A DNA stretch of 12,143 nucleotides from Conidiobolus incongruus B7586 (taxonomy: Eukaryota > Entomophthoromycota > Entomophthoromycetes > Entomophthorales > Conidiobolaceae). The stretch covers positions 1 to 12,143 of the forward strand of contig JNEM01015189.1 of the NCBI GenBank assembly GCA_000697335.1. Direction: 5' to 3'. The translations under genes were made by a program, and so were the position numbers. The notes beneath the pieces were generated by a model. It had not been told where the DNA came from and ran no database searches. It saw only the letters and a list, made by a program, of their open reading frames with translations. Numbering within the stretch: position 1 is the stretch's first letter; every line of letters starts with the position of its first letter. Below, one piece after another: positions 1 to 9,400 of this stretch.

Positions 1-1540
1 TATATATATTTAATATTTTGATATATTAATCGAAATAAAATAACAAAATTATAAATGTACTTTATTAATTTATCAAATCAAAATTAAATAAAATCTGATA
101 TTTGATAAAAAAATATAAATATAGTTTTTATTAGTTCAAAAACATTATATATTAGACATTATACTAAAATTTACCTGATTCTAAATACACAAATTTTAAA
201 TAAGACTTTAAAGAAAAATTGAATAATAATAATAAAAAGTTTTTAAATAACTTAATTAAATTAAAATGATTTAATTTATTTTTTTACAGATATTTTTTAT
301 AAATTAAACTAATATAATTTAGATATAAAAAAATTTAATTATTCAATGTATTTGAGAAATATATATTATATTATATTGTATTATATATTTGTTCTTTTTA
401 ATTATATTTTATTTATAAAATTTACTTATTTAAAAATATTATTTGATCAAATCTAATATTAACCAATAAGTTATATAATTAAAAAAAATATAAAAAAAAT
501 TGATATTATAATTTATATTAAGTAAATTAAGAAATATTATATATAGATTATATTTATTTAATATCTTTGATGATTAAATATAATCATTGCTTTAATAATA
601 TATTATATTAAAATAAATATCCAAAATAGCTTTATTAATAAAGTTTTAAAATTTGATATTAATATATAATTATAATAAATTTAAAAAAATTAATAAATCT
701 AAAGAATAAAACTTAGGAATATAATAAATTCAATATAGTTTAAAAAAGAAATATTGTTTCAATTATGGATAATATAATTTATAATATTATACTTTAATCA
801 AACTTTACATTATAAATAATTGCTTTTAAATATTTGAAAATATTAATATTGGTTATGTTTATTCTTTTTTATTTATCAAAAAATATATCTATATTTAATT
901 AATATTCAGCCAATTTATAATAATTCTATAAACTTTATTTATAGGCAATTTAGACAAAATAAGGGTATTTTGTTATATAAAAAATAAATAGTTTTATTAT
1001 ATTATATATATTTTATATTATTTCGAAGAAAAACTAATTTATATATTAAATGAGTTTCTTATCAAATTAATAAAATAACTTGGAAAAGATTGAAATATTA
1101 TCAATATCTTATCAAATAGTATTTTAAATTACTTCTTATTTATTATTTATAATAAATATACTAATTTTATTAATAATTAAATAATTTATAATTAAAATAA
1201 ATATAAAATAATAATATAATAATTAATTATAATTTTGAAAATAATAAAGTTATATTTAAAAATTAAAGAAATAAAAGGTAATATTCAACTAGAATAATCA
1301 GAAATTACTAGGAAATAGTAATATTTAGATATTATCAGAAAATAATTATCAAATTAAGAATAACATTTGTTTTTTATATTATATTTATAATTACATAACA
1401 AAATGAAAATTTGATAGTTTTTTAATATAAACTTAAATGATAGATAATAAAAAAAGATATAAAAAATATATTAAAAATTTAAAAAAATAGTCCTTTTATA
1501 TATTATTTTATTGAAATCAATAAAAATTAAAATATTGAAT
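1..1540. other. AT-rich intergenic flank, no gene seen
   Basis: This stretch is almost entirely A and T: runs of A or T, TA-rich tracts, and stop codons every few codons in all frames. I see no reading frame with a protein-like composition, no tRNA promoter boxes and no clear repeat array. It is best read as intergenic DNA. A gene lying beyond the left edge could have its untranslated end here, but nothing in the sequence shows it. Confidence 0.7.
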
Positions 1541-2250
1541 TAATATAGCATTTTCTCTGGGTCATTACTAGAAATACTATAAAATCAACTTGAAATCTGG
1601 GTTTTAACAATTCTTTTGTTATAGGGAAAAATGATGTTAAAAATATTCAAATTATTTAATATTATTTTTATATTTTATATCCAAATCAGATTTTCTTAAT
1701 AATATTTTCATTTGAAGAATATTAAATTTTCAATTATTATTAAATATATGATTATTCAAAAAAATAATATTTATATATATATTATTTGATTTCTATATTA
1801 ATATAATATTATAAATGGCTGATTAAAATTTTTTTTATAAAGAATATAAATAATTATTTATTTTACAAGGGAAAAAAAATCAATGAAGAAAAAAATATTG
1901 AAAATAATCAATAAGTATTTAAAACCTTTTATTATTTGTAAAATGAACCAAGAATATAAAAAAAGTTTATCTTAAACACATGATCTAAGAATATCATTGT
2001 TATCTCTATCCGCAAATTAGAATTAATCAATTATTCTAATGAAAAAATTCTGGTGGATAAATCAATATTGTGGATTTGAAAGTATTTTCTTTAACAATGA
2101 TAGTACCACTACAGTTAGAACTAGTATTAGTTCATGTATGTAATGTGCATTAATCACGAATTACCCATAGTATCATTTGATCATCTAGTGATTTTATCCG
2201 ATGTAGAATAATTGGGTTGATAAAAAATATTAATGGAATTTGTTATTTTG
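1541..2250. other. GC-richer intergenic patch, possible decayed coding DNA
   Basis: Two pieces, about 1541-1640 and 1960-2250, have clearly more G and C than the surrounding sequence and some short protein-like reading frames. On the plus strand a 34-codon frame opens with ATG at 2039 and begins MKKFWWINQYCGFES. On the minus strand between about 2200 and 2045 there are open pieces such as IKSLDDQMILWVIRD and SGTIIVKENTFKS, separated by stops. None of these forms a gene, and no GT-AG introns could be found that join them. The minus-strand pieces faintly recall the helix-turn-helix region of Tc1-like transposases, but the match is too loose to name. The part between the two pieces is ordinary AT-rich DNA. 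Confidence 0.3.
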
Positions 2251-2470
2251 AAATTTGGCTAAATAAAGATTGAAAAGTAGTTATTTTAAATTAAAATTAT
2301 TAATAAATTTAATTAATATGTTGAAATAGTTAAATAATTTGAATTAAAAAATTTGGCATAATTTGAACTGTTAATATTTATATGTTAATAATTCTAATTT
2401 AGATTATATATTGAATGGTAATGATGATATGAATATTTAGTTTTATTTGATTGGTCAAAATTGTCAAAAT
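2251..2470. other. 3' flank of LYS9
   Basis: AT-rich sequence immediately downstream of the LYS9 stop codon in the direction of transcription. It should contain the 3' untranslated region and the cleavage site. Apart from a candidate AATAAA signal at 2442-2447, nothing specific stands out. Confidence 0.5.
2442..2447 (-). terminator. Candidate poly(A) signal of LYS9
   Basis: Read on the minus strand this is AATAAA, about 24 nt after the LYS9 TGA, a believable place for a polyadenylation signal. The hexamer is frequent by chance in DNA this AT-rich, so position is the only support. Confidence 0.35.
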
Positions 2471-4362
2471 TCAATGAATTGGAGTAGATTTTTCAATGCA
2501 TTTGATTCCAGTAGCTTCTAATCTTTCCAAAATTGGGTTGGCAATAGATGGAGTGACTGGTGCAAGGACACCTTTTTGAGAGATGGCTCCTTCTAGAATG
2601 AGTTCAACACCAATGGCACATGGATAACCAACACATGTGGCCATAGCGCTAGGTCCTTTGGGGAAGGGTTCGCCGAATTTTTGCAAAGTTGTAGTGATCA
2701 ACTCCTATCAATTAATTAGATTAGTTAATTTCATTTTCATGCAACAGTTATAATAAGTTACTTTTGATCCATCGGCGTTTTCAACCTTAAAGCTATGCTG
2801 CAATAAAACCATATCGGATTCTCCATCCATATATTTCATCTTGCTTTCGAGCAAGTAGCAAAGAGTGTCTAAGCAGTTACCATTTCTCTTTACTACGGGC
2901 TCTTCAGAGAGGAGACCCAGCCAAGTGACAGCTTTGAGAAGTTCATCAGCTTCACCCTCAGGAAGACTGGAAATATTGCATTTAGCAATTAAGTTTTGGA
3001 GCGCCAGGCTAAAATATAATATTAATATCATTATATGATTATTCATTTTGAAAAAAATTACCTCTTCTCAGGGGCACAGTCGAGCAAAGTTGAGGTGAAT
3101 TCCAACTAAAGTATTGATAAATTAGTCAAGGAAAGTATAGTAAATGGGTATACAATAACTTACCCAAGTAATAGGACTGGATTTTTCTGATAGATGAGGG
3201 TTTTCATTAGAGTTGAATAATCCCAAATTGATTAACAATTTAATGATCGAAGTGAAACCCTGATTAATTTCGTTGTTTAGTTAGATTATTATGAATTGAA
3301 TCTATATTAATATATTACCTGATATCTCAAAGTTCCCCTTAAACAAGTATTGCATTCTGGAATTTCGTACTTGGCTCTATAAATGGTACTATCTCTATTG
3401 GGATAACCTACAGTTACCAAGTCATCGACAATGTCGATTCTTTCCTCGCAATTCATGAGATCAATACCACCTTGCACTGTAACCAATTTTTGGTCTTTCA
3501 AGTAGGTAGCAGTGTTTTGAAGAGCGAGAAGCACACCCTTACTACTCCAACTAAACTTGTAGCCCATAGGATTGTCATTGGAAGCAGGTGCGGGTAAACC
3601 ACCACAGTAAGAGATAAATTCTAAGATTTTACCGCCACGAGAGTGTACTTCATTAATGGTTTTGACAGCGTATAAGTGATCAATACCAGGATCCAAACCA
3701 ATTTCGTTGAGAACTGTAATACCAGCTTCTTTGACTCTACATTGATTCATTCGAGATCAGAAAACAGATCAATGAATTAATGTTATAAAATTACCTTTCG
3801 TCTTGGTTTTGCATAGCTTCCGAGATATAACTGGTAGTGACCATATGTTTTTTGAATTTGAGACAGGCTTCAAGCACTTTGAGATGGAATGTATAGGGGA
3901 CTAAACTGATCACAATTTCATTGCTTTCAACGAGAGGATGAAGACTGCTTTCGTCACTGATGTTCACTTCAGTGGCTTGAGTGTTTTGAGGATAAGCTTC
4001 ACATAAAGCTTGGGATTCTTTTAATGCCAAACTGGCTATAATTTAAATATATTTGTAAGTCTAAGAATTGTTAACGGATTAATTGAAATATTACCAACTG
4101 TGATGAAATAATTGGGATTTTTAGCTAAGTAATTGAGACAAGGGCCTGCTACGAATCCTGAACCGAGGAGGAGAATTTTTCTACAATAATTCAAGTTAGT
4201 TATCGTACTTGACAGAATATTATTAAATTTAATATAAATTTAATATCTATATTCACAGATATATATTATGTTGATTGATAAATTATCAATCGACTATAAT
4301 GATACTTTTTAATATTAAGAATATAATATCAATCCAACTAACCTATTTAATTCTTGAACCAT
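2471..4362 (-). CDS. LYS9: Saccharopine dehydrogenase (NADP+, L-glutamate-forming), 8 exons
   Basis: The enzyme makes saccharopine from alpha-aminoadipate semialdehyde, glutamate and NADPH, the penultimate step of fungal lysine synthesis. Exons (minus): 4362-4343, 4180-4095, 4035-3795, 3736-3319, 3259-3164, 3105-3062, 3008-2762, 2704-2471. They join into 461 codons plus TGA; yeast Lys9 is about 446 aa. Seven GT-AG introns are 162, 59, 58, 59, 58, 53 and 57 nt, and every junction keeps frame. Visible family motifs: Rossmann turn GSGFVAGP (13-20), SLVPYTFH (79-86), NEIGLDPGIDHLYA (126-139), YCGGLPAP (159-166), GYKFSWSSKGV (174-184), YPNRDS (227-232), RGTLRYQG (249-256), DTLC and VLLQHSF in the C-terminal substrate domain, and GYP near the end. 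The ATG at 4362 places the Rossmann fold at the very N-terminus, as in the family, with no room for a targeting peptide, so the protein is probably cytosolic. Oddity: the loop after beta-2 reads VASLA, where yeast has VACRT. No frame break was found; it looks functional. Confidence 0.95.
4181..4342 (-). other. Long first intron of LYS9 with palindromic GATA motifs
   Basis: This 162-nt intron follows codon 6 plus two bases (donor GTTAGT, acceptor TTGTAG). It is nearly three times the length of the other six introns of the gene. Inside it, 4273-4291 is an inverted repeat of two 9-nt arms (GATTGATAA and TTATCAATC) around one base, which places two TGATAA motifs back to back. WGATAR is the binding motif of fungal GATA factors. 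An early, long intron could hold regulatory sites, but that role is inference. Confidence 0.75.
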
Positions 4363-4690
4363 TATTATAAATCCAAAAGAATATCAAAAATATTTTATTT
4401 AAAAATTAAACCAGTCACACGAGTGTATTTATACCCCAATTATGATCAATCCAAATCCGGCAATTATAATCACATTGATTTAATGCAAAATCGAACGATT
4501 TTATATCATATATATTGGAAATTATTATAAATTTTATTTAATTATAAATTTTCAATTTAAAATAATCATTCATTAAACAAAGAAAACTTATATTATTATA
4601 AATGTTTAAAGGTATCTCTAATATTTTTTTTAATTACTTTTATTCTAAATTTAAATATTTATTTCTATTCCATTTTTAAATCAAACTAAT
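4363..4690. promoter_or_regulatory. LYS9 promoter region
   Basis: This is the sequence directly upstream of the LYS9 ATG. It contains one convincing core element, the TATA box at 4426-4433, followed further upstream by a less AT-rich stretch (about 4430-4500) and then plain AT-rich DNA. I found no copy of the yeast Lys14 (TCCRNYGGA) or Gcn4 (TGACTCA) sites. Binding sites of this lineage may differ. Confidence 0.5.
4426..4433 (-). promoter_or_regulatory. TATA box of LYS9
   Basis: On the minus strand the sequence reads GGGGTATAAATACAC, a textbook TATAAATA core with GC-containing flanks that set it off from the general AT background. Its downstream edge is about 63 nt before the LYS9 ATG. With a usual TATA-to-start spacing of about 30 nt, this predicts a short 5' leader of roughly 30-40 nt. 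Confidence 0.6.
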
Positions 4691-5350
4691 TTTTCAAAAA
4701 GTTAATTCGAAGGGTGGCAATATGGTTCGATAAAGTACTCTGAGAAAGTGATTATAAATCCACACTCCTACCAACGATGACGATGCTAAAGAGTGGAAGG
4801 GGCGACTACAATTCTACCTAAAATAGAGTTAAACCAGCCAAATTAAATAACCACCTTTTGATAAATTCTGTTGTGCTTCGAATACAATATTAGATTTTAT
4901 TGGCTTGATTGAGACAATGGTCAGATGATTTCAAGCGATTCTTATTAAAATATTTGGAATTGAATTTATTGTGAGATCTTGTTTGAACAATTTAAGCGAA
5001 TATCACAAATATATTGAACAACTTCAGTACGATTATATCATTACTGTCATATATTTAATGTATTTCAATCAAAAATGAATTTCCACTTTTTAAATTCTTT
5101 GGTTTTCATTTATTTCTAACTGAATATCACAGCATTGTTAACAAATTATCAAAAGTTTCGTTTCAACATAACATGTTATTCTTATTTTCATTCAGAAAGT
5201 CACTCAAATATCCATAATGATTTGATTGAGAATTTATCCAATTATCAAATTATTTTTTATTCTAAATATAGTGACTTTTATATCAGATGATTTAGTGGAC
5301 CTTATCAAATCCTCCAATATCAAATTGCATAACAACTATTTTAAATAAAT
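4691..5350. other. GC-richer intergenic patch with coding-like fragments, no intact gene
   Basis: This stretch is visibly richer in G and C than the rest of the spacer. On the plus strand it carries several stop-bounded open pieces of protein-like composition: 4706-4777 (includes FEGWQYGSIKYSEKV), 4758-4823 (includes TPTNDDDAKEWKGRLQFYLK), 4929-5075 (49 codons, includes NNLSEYHKYIEQLQYDY), about 5120-5287 (about 56 codons, no ATG) and 5229-5345 (includes SDDLVDLIKSSNIKLH). The minus strand also has plausible pieces (for example NHYGYLSDFLNENKNN near 5200), so even the strand is uncertain. I could not join these through GT-AG introns into one frame. It may be a decayed gene or transposon, or a real gene with introns I failed to place. 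No family is recognised with confidence. Confidence 0.4.
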
Positions 5351-6489
5351 ATTAGCTTGACAAATTAGTTAAATAATGAATGATATTGACAAAGATTAAA
5401 ACATTAAATTTTATAATAATAGTTCATATTTATCCTCAAAACTTTGATTAATTTTTGATTGATCAAAATCTTACAAAATATTGAAGTTAAGATTAATTAA
5501 TATTGAGTAATACAATATACCAAGTACCCGTTTGTCATTTATTGTTAATTAAATATATTTTGATTTAGTTCAGTACATGGATAAAATATTCAATCACCAA
5601 TTAGAATTAAAGTAATTTGAACAACATGTAATTAATATCAATTATGTAATAAGCAAAACATCAGTTTAGAATATATCATCAAGTCACAACTTATATTATC
5701 CTATTTTTTCAATAAAACTGAATATAATATTTTTCAAATGTGAAATTGACTGTGCAATAACATTTACAATAATGAGTAGTATTTTTTATAATAAATTAAT
5801 TAAATGATATAAATATGCTATTCAAGTATATCATGTGTTAAACTTTCTTTTTTAAATTTTAATATTTTTTAAATACTTAACCATATAAATCAAATAATTT
5901 ATACCTGAATTTAATAAATCTAATTTTAATACTTAAAATTATCTGATTAATTAAAATTTACTTTTAAATACATTGATAATCTAATTCCTTAAATTCTATC
6001 ATATTTATAATTAAACTCGATTTTTATTAAAGTGTAATATTATTTAAAAATATTAAATTTAAAAATTACACAATAATTACCAATTAAAAAAATAATAAAA
6101 TAATTAAAAATTAGGAAGAATATATTTTGATTTTTGTTGAAAATAATAGATTAAAAATATAAAATAATTTAAATAATGAAATTTATTTTACCATAATAAG
6201 AATAATAATGTAGAATTAATATTTTAATTGAAAACATTTAAGAATAAGCGATATCATGTTTGCATATTGATATTTATTATCTAAATTTGAATTTAATATT
6301 ATGAAATTACATGGCTAAAAATGTCATTAATATGATATTAATATCATCAATACGACCTTACAAATAGATAAATGTATTCATAAAGCAAAACTATTAAACT
6401 GATATACATTTATTATAATAACTATATATAACCGAATTTTTAAGTATGGTAAATTTTAATTTTTATACATTGATCTCAAATATATCATA
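5351..6489. other. AT-rich intergenic spacer, 3' flank of the SAPS gene
   Basis: AT-rich DNA with no protein-like frame, RNA gene or clear repeat. Its right end must contain the 3' untranslated region of the SAPS-domain gene. A minus-strand AATAAA at 6409-6414, about 75 nt past that gene's stop codon, is a candidate poly(A) signal, but such hexamers are common here by chance. Confidence 0.6.
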
Positions 6490-9400
6490 TTAAAAGAATG
6501 TAGAATGAGATCTAGAGTGCATTTTGACTCCTCCAAGAAAATTTTCTCTTTTTCCTTTCCTGTCTGGCTTAGGAGCAGGGGGTGGTGCACTTGAACTGGA
6601 AGGACAGTCTGGTGGGAGGGCTTCTGATTTAAATAGTGACTGCCACTCATCAGCTTGCGCTTTAATTGATTGGATGGAGGGAATAATTGATGTAATTGAG
6701 CGCCTTCTTACATGTTTTTGTGTCGAGGGTACTGTTTGTGATTTGATTTTTGTACTGACAGAATAATTACCAGGAGATAAAGGTTCCATGGTTGCATTAT
6801 CATTAATGGTCTGTGTCGTGGGAAATGATTTAATTTGAGCATTGGGAAAGCCAGCAAAAGGGGCTGTAGGCGATGATAATAAGTATTCTTTTGCAAGATT
6901 TTCCATGGCAATAGGGTCAATAGAACCTAAACTAAAGCGTCTGTATTTGTATTTTGGTTGATCAATAGATGAGACTTCATTCGAATTGTGTGAATCATTT
7001 GAAAGAACATTAAGGTCACTAAAAATAATAAATTAAATTATTTATCATATTTAAATAATATATATTAAATTATTAAAAGTTAAAGGGATATAAAACTCAT
7101 TAAAAAAACATAATAAGAAATGGAAGAGTATTTAATTAAAAGAAATAGAATTATATTATTTTGTATTAACTAGATTTAAATTCAGCTAATTTATAAAAAA
7201 TAGGCCGAAATTGAAAGGATTTAGTTAAGAGCTCTATAATGATTGACCAAACTTCATTTTGACCTTCTTCTTAATTACCATCCCCTAATTGAAATAGAGG
7301 AATAATGAGTCAATAGTTAAGTGAAGATTAAGGTATAAAATAACAGATCATTTTTTTAATGTGGGATATATTAAAAATATTTACAAAATAAATATTCAAA
7401 AAATAATAATAAAAAACAGTTTACTCACTGGTCATTATCAAGTGAATCATCTTCCCAGTCCGCGGCTTCATCAATTATACCACCATGTACTTGATTAAGT
7501 GACTCAGGTTGGCTCAAAAACTTAGCTAACTAAACAAAAAATAGTTAATATATACATATATTTGATTTTTTTATAGTAAAGTTACCTGTTTTTTATTAAT
7601 ATCGTCATGTTCACTAAATTCAGGTGGAGAACTAGTTTTAAATGCTTTCTGATTCGAAGTTTTAGAAGCTTGCAAAATGGATTCCGCATTTGAAGGCAAG
7701 CTGGGTAGCTCTTTGTTTTTGCTGGGAATCCCTGTTGAAAAATTACCATCCAGTGGTTCGAGATCCCTCTGCTTTGTGTCTTTCAAAGAAACCTGTGTAT
7801 AATGCTGCCAATCGGGATGATTTTTAATTTCTAAACAATATAAACTAGTTGTAGCAGGTGTTATCAAAATAAAATTAATGTAGTTTAACCTTGAATTTCA
7901 GGACCCAATTCTATATCAATCCTCTCTAAATGTTTAACAGCTTCTTCAGCAATAAAAGTAAGATGACCCATATAGCCTAAGCGATATCCCCTAGGAGATG
8001 CAATAAAAGCATCATTAGCTTTTTGTGCATCTGTGATACGCGTAGTAAGGTTGCAATTGATGAAGAGGTCTCTTAACAAACAGACATTGACCCTATTTTT
8101 TAAATTCAAGTTCAACAATTGATGAATTAAGTCAAATACAACAACGTGTAAAAAGTTATTCAATTCATATTGGAAAAATAAATCCTAAAGATATATTAAT
8201 TGAGTGTTATTAATTAATATAAAGCAGTGTTTGAATTTTACCAAAAATATTGAGGAAATTTTTAGCTCCAAAAATTTTAACTTCGTCCAATCTCCAATTG
8301 ATAAGAAATTTGGATCTTTGATACCACTATCGGATATCGATAACTTTTCCATGCTACTAATAGTCTCTTTACTAACAGCTGTAAGGCTTACCGAGCTGGA
8401 GATAATGGAATCATTGTTGAATTGATCAAAATAGGATGATTGAAATTGAGCTGTTTCAACCTTTGTTTCAGTAGTTTCTGTATCATCTTTGACTTCATCG
8501 GCTTGAATTTGACTAGTTGGGAGATTATTGTCTCTTAACTTGAGATATTTTTCCAATTCAGTTTCGCTTAAGGGACATGGAACCTTGCTCAAATGATCCA
8601 TATTGGAACAGTGCAATAGTTCGGCAATCAGTTCACAGACTTTAAGTCTTTCAAAACCAAGAGGAACGAATTCACCAGAGGAATTTCTGATTTTAGTTGA
8701 CTAAAGATGAATATTAGATACAAATTATAAATATATATTTATATAATAAAATACCTTTCTAGGATTTTTTAATAAATTCAAAAAATTTTCCAAGTTTTGA
8801 GTTAAAATTTTGACTAAACTACTCAAATCAGCTGGAATCCTTTGGCCATGATATCTCGATGTAGGAGGTGGAATTTCAAAATTTCCTTCTCTATGAAAAC
8901 TATGAATATGATATGTATAAATAATGAATCATACAAGATCTTACATATAATTCCTTCTAATAATTTCAATAAAAATTGTAACACCAAATGTTAAACAAGA
9001 ATCTACATTTTCTTCACAAGGTTGGAGCATGTAATTGACAATAGTTTGAACAATTTCTTCACTAGATAATCCAAAATTAAAACATTATGCATATTGAAGC
9101 GTAGTTATTTACCTGACTAATTGCTCAATCAATGGATTAATTCCAATACTGAACTGCTCAGCACTGGTACATTGGGAAATTGCAACAATATGCAATATGA
9201 CTTGTGAGGTTTCTGAATGTGTCTGATTTGTAAATGATTGTTAGATGAATTTGAATAGGTGATTAATTTGATAGTATATACATTAGGTATAGTTGAAGGA
9301 GCTAAACGATTAACTAATTTTGTAATTAAACCTTCGCGATGTAACCACTAAATAAAGAACAGTTAAGATTAGTGATGTTATTATTCATTTAATAAGTGTA

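Noticed and set aside
1-1540. Mitochondrial or plasmid DNA, given the extreme AT content
   Set aside because: No mitochondrial gene is present, and the same contig carries nuclear-type spliced genes with many spliceosomal GT-AG introns.
4770-4790. Box C-like ACGATGA suggesting a C/D snoRNA
   Set aside because: One mismatch to the RUGAUGA consensus and no box D (CUGA) at a fitting distance downstream.
4715-4815. Possible tRNA-like sequence (minus strand TTGGTAGGAGTG resembling an A box, plus strand GGTTCGAT resembling a B box)
   Set aside because: The two boxes are on opposite strands, the anticodon stem does not pair, and no acceptor stem can be formed.
6456-6650. 64-codon minus-strand frame, and a similar one at 6708-6920
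   Set aside because: Out-of-frame readings within the last SAPS exon; the chosen frame continues smoothly to its own stop at 6490.
6524-6766. 80-codon plus-strand open frame
   Set aside because: Lies antisense to the last SAPS exon, whose frame is family-like and spliced in frame; a shadow.
7831-7846. Earlier acceptor CTAG for SAPS intron 12
   Set aside because: Using it adds 14 nt and breaks the frame; the next acceptor (TTTAG, exon from 7830) keeps the frame and the family sequence.
8204-8425. 73-codon plus-strand open frame
   Set aside because: Antisense to the large SAPS exon 11 (8700-8242) and running past its splice site; a shadow.
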